Of a stretch of 64,000 bases of DNA, positions 1 to 6,283 are shown in pieces. Position numbers and translations under genes: made by a program. The first letter of the stretch is position 1. The number at the start of each line of letters is the position of its first letter. The notes below the pieces were generated by a model. It was not told the DNA's origin. It did not search any database and saw only the letters and a program-made list of their open reading frames with translations. This stretch comes from Spirosoma montaniterrae. Lineage in GTDB: Bacteria > Bacteroidota > Bacteroidia > Cytophagales > Spirosomataceae. The stretch spans positions 2,542,001 through 2,606,000 of the forward strand of contig NZ_CP014263.1 in NCBI RefSeq assembly GCF_001988955.1, given 5' to 3'.

Positions 1-357
1 GTCTAACTTAGCGAGCGTGTCGCCGTTGTACTGATGCATCCAGTCCATCATGGCTTTGTCGGCGTCGCCGAGTTGGCGGCTCAGGGTCATATATCGTTCC
101 TTTGCCATCGGGTCGGTAGCGGCATCGGCTTTGGTGAGCATCTCTTTTTTGAGCTTCATCAGGTCGCTCATCAGCGGCATCACGCTATCGTGGGTTGCCA
201 TAATCTGCTGCTCTAATTTAGCAACGGGCGTAGTAGTGGCCGATTCGGAATCGTGAGCGTGCTGCTCATGACCCTCGTGGTTGTGTTCGCTCGTTTTCGA
301 CTGGCAGGCCGTACTGACCAGAACCACTGCCAGCAGGTATAATGCAATGCGAATCAT
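1..357 (-). CDS. Small His-rich lipoprotein, partial (3' end outside window)
   Basis: The reading frame opens with ATG at 357 and stays open for 119 codons to the window edge, so the C-terminus is missing. It begins with a signal peptide ending in a lipobox-like STAC (Cys at about residue 18). A short His/Glu-rich linker follows (NHEGHEQHAHD), and then a helical Met/Lys-rich segment of the kind seen in small periplasmic four-helix proteins of Bacteroidota. The His/Met richness and the copper-protein genes just upstream on the same strand suggest a metal-related surface or periplasmic protein, but that is inference from context. I do not recognise a named family with certainty. Confidence 0.7.
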   Translation of the reverse strand, partial: MIRIALYLLAVVLVSTACQSKTSEHNHEGHEQHAHDSESATTTPVAKLEQQIMATHDSVMPLMSDLMKLKKEMLTKADAATDPMAKERYMTLSRQLGDADKAMMDWMHQYNGDTLAKLD

Positions 358-414
358 GATTGTGATGGGAGTTTAATGGTAAAACGGAAATAATGAAATG
401 GAGTTCGGTTTTGT

Positions 415-1326
415 TCAGAACAAAAACGTAAGATGCGTGCTTAGTTGAGCGTTAGCCCGGATTTCGCCGTTTGCCAGCTTCTGCGCCAGCGGGTGCCGGT
501 AGCTAACTCCCAGCGACAGTTTGTTCAGATACACTTCCGTACCCGCGCTCAGGTAAGTTGCGTAGCCACCTGTGCGACTGTTTTGGATACCATGCTGCCG
601 ATCACGTTGCGCCTGTTCAACAAACACGCCCACGTTGGGCATAATGGCTTTCGGCCCCACGCTGCTCAGATAAAACGCCGATAGTGAGCCAGTTAGCCGA
701 TTCCCGAAGCGATAGCCATTGCTGTTTGTACCCGCCAGCCGATACGACAGGTCGGTGTTCAGGCCCCACTGTTTGTAGCGCACCGTATGAATGGCCGTGA
801 ACAGATAATCAACGCTACCCGTGCCCAACTGAAAGTTTGGATTCGCTACTTCGGCGTTGCTATTGGCGTCGTACCGGTATCGGCCTGTCGGTAATTTAAC
901 GCCCCCGCCAATCAGCAGATTATGGTCGATGGTTCGCGCGGCAGAATCCTGCATGAACGTATTCAGCAGATTGTACTGCGCCATTGCCGACACATCGCCT
1001 AAACCTTGTAACGGCGTTACACTTCCTGTTTTAAGCATCGTTTGCTGACCGAACTGATATGGCACGAAACCAAGCACCTGAAGCCGTTTGGTGGGGTAAA
1101 ACCGTCCCCATAATTCAGCCGTTCGAAATTGTTCGCGGGTTTGCAGATTCAGGCTCCCGATGTGCGAATCGAACGAAGCATAGCGATACCGAACCCCCAG
1201 AAAACGCCGGTGCCCCTGTGGCAAAATACCAAAAAATGAACTTCCGTTTCCGCAGCCACAGATGTCGCAGGCCAACGTGGACAGGGCAGATAGGGTAAGA
1301 AACAGGAAGAAGACGTATTTTTTCAT
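415..1326 (-). CDS. Outer-membrane beta-barrel-like protein with N-terminal CxxCxC motif
   Basis: A protein of 303 aa with a signal sequence followed at once by a cysteine cluster (Cys 20, 23 and 25 in ACDICGCG). The rest alternates aromatic and polar residues and ends in a phenylalanine (LTFLF), as outer-membrane barrels do. It is the third gene of a minus-strand set after an MbnP-like protein and an MbnH-like di-haem enzyme; only 13 bases separate it from the di-haem gene. Proteins starting with this Cys cluster recur in Bacteroidota beside such pairs (family knowledge, from memory). The cysteines could bind copper at the periplasmic face. Barrel and export are read from composition; the metal role is inference. 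Confidence 0.75.
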   Translation of the reverse strand: MKKYVFFLFLTLSALSTLACDICGCGNGSSFFGILPQGHRRFLGVRYRYASFDSHIGSLNLQTREQFRTAELWGRFYPTKRLQVLGFVPYQFGQQTMLKTGSVTPLQGLGDVSAMAQYNLLNTFMQDSAARTIDHNLLIGGGVKLPTGRYRYDANSNAEVANPNFQLGTGSVDYLFTAIHTVRYKQWGLNTDLSYRLAGTNSNGYRFGNRLTGSLSAFYLSSVGPKAIMPNVGVFVEQAQRDRQHGIQNSRTGGYATYLSAGTEVYLNKLSLGVSYRHPLAQKLANGEIRANAQLSTHLTFLF

Positions 1327-1339
1327 GCCGGGAGTACAT

Positions 1340-2377
1340 CTAATTAAATTGTGGGTTTTTCAAAAACTCCTCATCCGTCAGCGTCTTCAGGAAAGCGATG
1401 ATTTGTTGCTTTTCCACATCGGTCAGCGCGATGCCCAGTCGCCCGTTTTGTTTCAGGAGCGGGTCGAGATTTTCGGTGTTCTGCACGTTCCCGGCGTAGT
1501 AATCGAGCACGGCACTGAGCGAATAAAACCGGCCATCGTGCATGTATGGCAGCGTTTTCTCGACATTCCGCAAACTCGGCACCTTAAATTTATAGCGGTC
1601 TTCGGCCCGTTCAGTCACGCGGGCGCGGCCTAGGTCGCGACTTCCCTGAATGTACAGCCCGTTATTGCGAAACGAATTGTCGGTAAACAACTCGCCCGCA
1701 TGACAGCCACTGCACTTCGTCCGAAACACTGCCAGCCCGGCTTGTTCGTCGGGGGTGAGCATGCCGCCCGGCTCTTTTCGCACCCATTTGTCGTAGCGGC
1801 TGTTGGCCGATACCAGCGTGAGCATAAACTGCGACAGAGCCTGTAAAAAGCGCGTACCGCTTACCTCGTCGGTGCCAAAAGCAGCTTTAAACATCGGCGG
1901 GTATTTTGGATTGTTACGCAGTTTTTGCACCACGTTCGTGGTCGTCTCGTCCATCTCCAGCGGGTTTTCAATAGCTGTTATGGGCGTCAGGTCGAGGTCA
2001 TGAACGCCCCCATCCCAGAAAAACTGCGTCGACCAGGCCAGATTTTGCAGCGGCAGCGAGTTGCGTTCGCCCAGCCGGTTATCAATGCCGTGGCTCAAAT
2101 CGTGCTGATGGTGCGTAAACGCATACGCCTGCTGATGGCATTCTGAACAGGCGATGCTGCCATCGCGTGAGAGGTTGCTGTCGTTGAAGAGTGTGCGGCC
2201 CAGCAGTACGCCGGCGGACGTAATCTGGTTCTTGTCGAGGGCATACACGGGTTGCGGAAAATTGGCCGGAACGGCAAACAACCGTTCCGGCTCGGCTTCC
2301 TGTTTGGGCACACAACCAGCCATGAGCAGCAGGCAAAGCACCCCACCCCACCGTTTACTGATTGTCGTTGTGTACAT
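1340..2377 (-). CDS. Di-haem cytochrome c peroxidase family protein (MbnH/MauG-like)
   Basis: A lipoprotein (signal peptide with MAGC, Cys 22) of 345 aa carrying two c-type haem sites, CSECH at 77-81 and CSGCH at 222-226. This is the layout of the bacterial di-haem peroxidase/MauG family. The frame is open further upstream, but I start at ATG 2377 because the signal peptide begins there; this overlaps the 3' end of the MbnP-like gene by 23 bases, indicating translational coupling. In methanotrophs MbnH oxidises a tryptophan of its partner MbnP to kynurenine, creating a copper site. The adjacent MbnP homologue makes that role more likely here than simple peroxide detoxification, but activity is inferred. 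Confidence 0.88.
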   Translation of the reverse strand: MYTTTISKRWGGVLCLLLMAGCVPKQEAEPERLFAVPANFPQPVYALDKNQITSAGVLLGRTLFNDSNLSRDGSIACSECHQQAYAFTHHQHDLSHGIDNRLGERNSLPLQNLAWSTQFFWDGGVHDLDLTPITAIENPLEMDETTTNVVQKLRNNPKYPPMFKAAFGTDEVSGTRFLQALSQFMLTLVSANSRYDKWVRKEPGGMLTPDEQAGLAVFRTKCSGCHAGELFTDNSFRNNGLYIQGSRDLGRARVTERAEDRYKFKVPSLRNVEKTLPYMHDGRFYSLSAVLDYYAGNVQNTENLDPLLKQNGRLGIALTDVEKQQIIAFLKTLTDEEFLKNPQFN

Positions 2378-3185
2378 GATCGACCGCAAACATTTGCTTG
2401 TAATTTTCGGCAATAGGCGTGGCAACGCTCGGATTGTGCACATTGTTGGTCGTTGCCAGACTGATGCGGGTCGGGCCGTCGAAAATCTTCTTTACGTCGA
2501 CCAGTACATGCACGGTTGGCGCAATGTTTCCGCGTACAGTGGCTTTCTGCGCAATTGGGAGTGTAACCGTTCTGAGGTTGTTAGCGGTGCGGGCTGCGCC
2601 GTTAAAGCCGCCACCAAACCCACCAACGTGTAGTTGAAACAGCCGCCGACCGTCTGTACGTACCGGTGCTACTGATGAAACGCCTTCAAACTTCATAAAA
2701 ATGTAGCCCGAATTCCATGACCAGTACATGCCATCATCGCCGTAGCTCGTCACGTCGAGTGCGCCCGTCCGTTCGGTAATTGGGGCCAGGCTTTTCACGC
2801 TATCGACGCCGACCGCAAACGAAACTTCGCTGTAATTGCCCGATGGCACATCTTTCAGTTGCACAACCTGCGATTTGGCGTCGGCCTGCCGAATCAGGAA
2901 ATACTGGTTCGGAATGGCAACCACCGTACCGTCGTCTTTTTTGAGCTTGATGTTGCTCACGAAATAATTGAAGGTTGTGACGGTGAAATCTTCGCCTGCC
3001 CAGTTTTTATAGGGCGTTGTGCCGAGAACTAACTTCTGATCGCCCACGCGGTTGTCGAACTCCAGCGTAACTGTGTTCTTTACGTTTGGGTCAATGGCGT
3101 CGGCATCATCATTGTTGCACGAGACCAGTACCGACATAGCAAGAACGGCGGCTACAAAGAGCCGAATGGTATTGTTGATAATCAT
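2355..3185 (-). CDS. MbnP-like copper-binding lipoprotein
   Basis: A protein of 276 aa with a signal peptide ending in LVSC (Cys 23), so probably a lipoprotein. Residues 153-161 read MYWSWNSGY followed by an MKFEG element, the tryptophan-rich signature of the MbnP family, whose characterised member binds copper after one Trp is converted to kynurenine. W155 and W157 are candidates for that modification. The gene leads a three-gene minus-strand unit with the di-haem MbnH-like enzyme and a Cys-cluster outer-membrane protein. No methanobactin biosynthesis genes are visible nearby, so a general copper acquisition or storage role is more likely than a link to methanobactin. Confidence 0.85.
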   Translation of the reverse strand: MIINNTIRLFVAAVLAMSVLVSCNNDDADAIDPNVKNTVTLEFDNRVGDQKLVLGTTPYKNWAGEDFTVTTFNYFVSNIKLKKDDGTVVAIPNQYFLIRQADAKSQVVQLKDVPSGNYSEVSFAVGVDSVKSLAPITERTGALDVTSYGDDGMYWSWNSGYIFMKFEGVSSVAPVRTDGRRLFQLHVGGFGGGFNGAARTANNLRTVTLPIAQKATVRGNIAPTVHVLVDVKKIFDGPTRISLATTNNVHNPSVATPIAENYKQMFAVDHVHNDNQ

Positions 3186-3210
3186 CGGATTAGAGATAAA
3201 ACGATACTCA

Positions 3211-3248
3211 TTCCATAAGGGGGTGAATTAATTCACCCCCTTATGGAA
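3211..3248. repeat. Perfect 38-bp palindrome with GAATTAATTC centre
   Basis: A perfect inverted repeat of 19+19 bases with no loop, centred on GAATTAATTC. The arms are G-rich toward the centre (TTCCATAAGGGGG). It sits just upstream of the MbnP-like gene and downstream of the 3423-3800 gene's far side. Two relatives with the same centre but different arms occur at 3252-3303 and at 23517-23562, so this is a member of a dispersed palindromic family and probably not a simple operator. Confidence 0.85.
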
Positions 3249-3251
3249 GAG

Positions 3252-3303
3252 TTCTGCAAGCGGATGAATTAATTCCGGGACGCGTAGTCATCCGCTTGCA
3301 GAA
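3252..3303. repeat. Second palindrome of the GAATTAATT family, 16-bp arms
   Basis: Arms 3252-3267 and 3288-3303 are exact inverted repeats (TTCTGCAAGCGGATGA and its complement). They enclose a 20-base spacer that starts with the same ATTAATTC seen at the centre of the 3211-3248 element. The two elements are 3 bases apart. The spacer carries an extra stretch (CCGGGACGCGTAG) that breaks the otherwise perfect symmetry. Confidence 0.8.
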
Positions 3304-3422
3304 GGGTTAATTATTTATTTCAACTGAGATTGGTGTTGAAGCAGCAACGAAGCCGACCAGCGTCCCGAAAACGCACAAGCGTATGTCAAACTACGCTCAG
3401 CACCCGAAAAGCACAGACATAA

Positions 3423-3800
3423 TTACACCCGTGGCGGGCGGAAGAGATCGGCGAGTGGAGCCGAATACGAAGGAAATTGATAGGGAGTCGGTTGAACCGA
3501 AAAAAGCGTCAGCCAGATTGGGGTAAACATAAACGCAGTTCCCGATTCGCAGAATAACTGCATCGCAGGCAGGTTCTGAACCCGCTCGGTGGTTTCTTTG
3601 TCCTGCCGGTCCTGGCTGGCTTTCAACCGTTTAGCCAGAAAGCATTTCCCGTCGCAATGCAGTTGCGGCTTGTCGCGGTTTTCGCAGAGTACGCGGGCGA
3701 TGTAATCCTTGTTGGCATGGTAATACGCAATGACACCCCACTGACTGACCGAAGGCAACAGCGTTGCGACAAGCAGCAGATAAAGCAGCGCGTTTTTCAT
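3423..3800 (-). CDS. Small exported or membrane-anchored protein with CxGKC motif
   Basis: A protein of 125 aa, starting at ATG 3800 (the frame extends upstream, but the hydrophobic N-terminus MKNALLYLLLVATLLPS begins here). Residues after the first hydrophobic segment read ARVLCENRDKPQLHCDGKC, a Cys-x-Gly-Lys-Cys pattern found in small Bacteroidota membrane proteins often near metal-related TonB receptors (from memory; function unknown). A second apolar stretch follows. It lies between the copper pair and ferritin, so a metal-linked role is plausible but unproven. Confidence 0.7.
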   Translation of the reverse strand: MKNALLYLLLVATLLPSVSQWGVIAYYHANKDYIARVLCENRDKPQLHCDGKCFLAKRLKASQDRQDKETTERVQNLPAMQLFCESGTAFMFTPIWLTLFSVQPTPYQFPSYSAPLADLFRPPRV

Positions 3801-3901
3801 ACCGGCAGCAAAGGTAACGCGCAAACACGTACCAGACCAGTTAAAAACGCAAAAACGGCACCCCGTTAGGAATGCCGTTTGCAACGAAATCAGGAAAAGG
3901 C

Positions 3902-4441
3902 TTATTCGCCGTCTTCAAACGGATTGCCATCATACGTAATCTGCGACAGAGCTTTGTCGAGTTTATAAATTTGATCGGCAGGGAACTGATCGAACAGCTC
4001 GAGCGCACGCCGGGCAATGTACTCTTCTTCCACCTGCTCTTTTACGAACCAGCGCATCAGTTCTTCGGTTGCGAAGTCGCTCTCGCGCCGACACACCGCT
4101 ACGATGCGGTTGATTGAATCAGTGACAGAAATTTCCTGCTCCAGCGCACCTTCGTACACCGACCGCAGCGAGTCGAACTCCTGCCCAACGGCGGGCACTT
4201 CGGGCGAGAAAGCCGTGCCGCCCTGATCGGTCAGGTAGTGGAACAGTTTCATGGCGTGTTTCCGCTCCTCTTCCGATTGGTTGTAGAAGAAGCCCGCGCT
4301 ATAGTCGAACCCGTTACGGTCGCACCAGCCCGCCATCGCCAAATATTTCGACGACGAAACCATCTCCATCTGAATTTGCTGGTTTAGCACCAGTTCAACG
4401 GCTTCTTTGACCGACGAGCGCATTCTCATTAAATCTTTCAT
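3902..4441 (-). CDS. ftnA: Ferritin (non-haem, FtnA type)
   Basis: A 179-aa four-helix protein with the ferroxidase ligands at the spacing of E. coli FtnA: E26, E59 with H62, E103, Q136 and E139 (EEERKH and EQVEEE motifs), plus the conserved tyrosine Y33. It oxidises Fe(II) and stores Fe(III) as a 24-subunit shell in the cytoplasm. Starts at 4441 and at the internal Met 5 or 7 are both possible. No copy of the TTTAGAC operator is seen upstream. This fits with storage genes being regulated differently from uptake genes. Confidence 0.95.
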   Translation of the reverse strand: MKDLMRMRSSVKEAVELVLNQQIQMEMVSSSKYLAMAGWCDRNGFDYSAGFFYNQSEEERKHAMKLFHYLTDQGGTAFSPEVPAVGQEFDSLRSVYEGALEQEISVTDSINRIVAVCRRESDFATEELMRWFVKEQVEEEYIARRALELFDQFPADQIYKLDKALSQITYDGNPFEDGE

Positions 4442-4562
4442 ATCTGTTTACGGCCTCACGGCTAAAAATTCGGTGGAACATTGTCACACCAAATTAACAC
4501 AATAAAACCAGCCCCTGTTCTACGACCGGCTGGTTTTCAGGAAATTTAGAAGTAGTCTATGT

Positions 4563-4919
4563 TTAAGCCGCTATCACAGAACAGCCACATTCGCGCAGCA
4601 TACTGTTGAGTTCGAGCATGGCTGTGGCTCCGTTCAGCAGTTCGCGCAGGTGTATTACTTCGCAGAGTGTCAGCACATAACAACGGTCGGCTTTGGGCAG
4701 GGCCAGAATTTCAACGTCATGGGCCGCGTCGGTGCTAAGTGCCATCTGCCGAACGTCGATGGTTCGCACCATGCGCCGAAACTGCACAAAATCGCGGGGC
4801 GACATAGGCGTAAACGAATCCCAGAACTCCAGAACAATCCGGCTGGTTGCATCGCACTGATAAACAGATCCTTTATCGGTACGATATAGCTCCTGGTAAG
4901 AAGTGGGGATAGTGTTCAC
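4563..4919 (-). CDS. Small protein of unknown function behind an iron-type promoter
   Basis: The frame is open to TTG at 4946, but a strong promoter (TATATTTG at 4944-4951) overlaps that point. I therefore place the start at GTG 4919, giving 118 aa beginning VNTIPTSYQELYRTDKGSVY. The protein has no signal peptide and no obvious catalytic motif; its C-terminus has LLNGATAMLELNSMLRECGC with paired cysteines. I do not recognise the family with confidence. Its operator is shared with the siderophore-type and haem receptors, so it is probably induced by iron starvation; a role in iron sensing, sparing or delivery is possible. Confidence 0.65.
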   Translation of the reverse strand: MNTIPTSYQELYRTDKGSVYQCDATSRIVLEFWDSFTPMSPRDFVQFRRMVRTIDVRQMALSTDAAHDVEILALPKADRCYVLTLCEVIHLRELLNGATAMLELNSMLRECGCSVIAA

Positions 4920-4943
4920 AGTACAACTCAAGTGATGTTGGGA

Positions 4944-4974
4944 CAAATATATTATTTAGACCAGTTTTAAACAA
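4944..4974 (-). promoter_or_regulatory. Promoter with Fur-like operator for the 4563-4919 gene
   Basis: On the minus strand: -33 element TTG (4974-4972), 20-bp spacer, -7 element TATATTTG (4951-4944), a perfect match to the Bacteroidota TAnnTTTG. Inside the spacer lies TTTAGACCAGTTTTAAA (4955-4971, plus-strand reading), the same imperfect inverted repeat found at 8664-8680 and 14362-14378. A repressor bound there would cover the promoter. Confidence 0.7.
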
Positions 4975-4989
4975 GTGATTTTAAAATTA

Positions 4990-5090
4990 TTACACAGAGG
5001 TACACGGAGAAAGTACAGAGCTTGACTGAGTTTTTATTTCGCTCTACTTATCTCCTTTTCCTTTGCGTGTCTCTGTGTAATAGCTTTTAT
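4990..5090. repeat. Imperfect palindrome of the ACACAGAG intergenic family
   Basis: The left arm starts TTACACAGAGGTACACGGAG and the right arm ends GTGTCTCTGTGTAA, with an AT-rich loop. Related elements occur at 28997-29080, 47143-47230 and 52129-52216. It ends against the stop codon of the PepSY gene, where it could serve as its terminator. Confidence 0.7.
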
Positions 5091-6151
5091 ACTACTGCCT
5101 GCTTTCTAACAATTTTTCTGGTAACAACCCTTTTTCTTCGGCGGTTGCGCCACATCAGGAAACCCGTAACGGGCAGGCTGGCGGCTATCAGCCCCACAAC
5201 AAATGCCAAACATTTGCCGAATAAACCCAGAATACGACCCGTGTGCAGTTCGTAATCCGATTTCCAGAAGCGGGCCGCGAAGCTCATTTTCTCATACGGC
5301 TTAGCTTCCAGCAACGTTCCATTGGCCGGGTCGAAGCTAAACGTGCTTTCTTTGCGCAGGCCAGACGTTGGATACATCACCACCACCCGCAACGGGTTTA
5401 AACTGTCTTTCGGTACATTAACCCGCACCGTTTCAAACGCATCGTTGGCTAATGCCGATGAAACGGCTTTGTCAATCACCTGCGCTGAAGCAAGTTTCTG
5501 ATATACAACAGGTTTCTCTTTTTTCTTATCACCATGTGAAGCCATGTCGATGCCTGTTGCCACGATCAGCAGCAGGAACGGAACGGCGTAGAAACCCAGC
5601 ACCGAGTGTAGGTCGTAGGTACGTTTGGCAGCTTTGGCATTCCGTTTTATGGTCAGTGCCGCCCGCAACTGCCGCAGCCGCGCCGGAAGCCACAAAACAA
5701 AACCCGATACCAGCATCAGGCCGAAGAGCCAGGCATTCCAGTAGATGATTTTCTTACCCACGTCGCCGAGCAGCAGCGTCCGGTGCAATTTCAGGTTGAT
5801 GAGGAGCCAGTCGGTTTCCTGATCGCGCTTTGCCAGCAGTTGAGCGGTATAGGGGTTTACGGTCAACAGCCGTTTGTCTTTGGTGAAGACCTGAACAGCC
5901 CGTGTCGGGTCGCCAAATAACCGCACCTGACTGATACCGACAGAGGGTTCAGCCTTCTTCACTGTTTCTATAACCCGACTCACAGAAACGCGGGGGCTAC
6001 CTTGTGCCGACACAAACAACTGATCGGGCTGGGTCAGGTAGCGAATTTCTTCCTCAAATGCCCACACGCAGCCCGTTAGAGCCACAACCAGCACAACCAC
6101 GCCCGACGATAGACCAATCAGCAAATGCAATTTATGAATCAACGTTCTCAT
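5087..6151 (-). CDS. PepSY-associated TM helix protein (siderophore-iron utilisation type)
   Basis: A 354-aa inner-membrane protein with about four transmembrane segments (near residues 5-30, 130-150, 180-205 and 315-340), with PepSY-like periplasmic regions between them. This is the layout of PiuB/FoxB-like proteins, which act as inner-membrane reductases or permeases for siderophore iron. ATG 6151 is chosen because the hydrophobic helix and preceding basic residues (MRTLIHKLHLL) start there. It lies directly downstream of a siderophore-type TonB receptor, with one palindromic repeat between, and the two very probably act together. The substrate cannot be told from sequence. Confidence 0.88.
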   Translation of the reverse strand: MRTLIHKLHLLIGLSSGVVVLVVALTGCVWAFEEEIRYLTQPDQLFVSAQGSPRVSVSRVIETVKKAEPSVGISQVRLFGDPTRAVQVFTKDKRLLTVNPYTAQLLAKRDQETDWLLINLKLHRTLLLGDVGKKIIYWNAWLFGLMLVSGFVLWLPARLRQLRAALTIKRNAKAAKRTYDLHSVLGFYAVPFLLLIVATGIDMASHGDKKKEKPVVYQKLASAQVIDKAVSSALANDAFETVRVNVPKDSLNPLRVVVMYPTSGLRKESTFSFDPANGTLLEAKPYEKMSFAARFWKSDYELHTGRILGLFGKCLAFVVGLIAASLPVTGFLMWRNRRRKRVVTRKIVRKQAVV

Positions 6152-6157
6152 AGGGAT

Positions 6158-6263
6158 GGGACACGGATTATACGGATGCAACAGATTGACACGAATTTTT
6201 GATACTACATAGTTGATAAGAAACCCGTGTTGATCTGTCGCATCCGTCCAATCCGTGTTCCCC
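6158..6263. repeat. Palindrome of the AATCCGTGT family
   Basis: Left arm GGGACACGGATT with further ACGGATGCAACAGAT; right arm ATCTGTCGCATCCG and AATCCGTGTTCCC, with an AT-rich loop in between. A single-arm relative lies at 26663-26702. It sits between the siderophore receptor and the PepSY gene in the same transcription direction, so it would be transcribed as a hairpin between the two. Confidence 0.75.
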
Positions 6264-6283
6264 TTTCAAAAATCTGTGCTCCA

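Noticed and set aside
3211..3303. Palindromes considered as insertion sequence ends or operators
   Set aside because: No transposase lies between or near them, and the same centre occurs inside a coding region, so neither an IS boundary nor a simple operator explains them.
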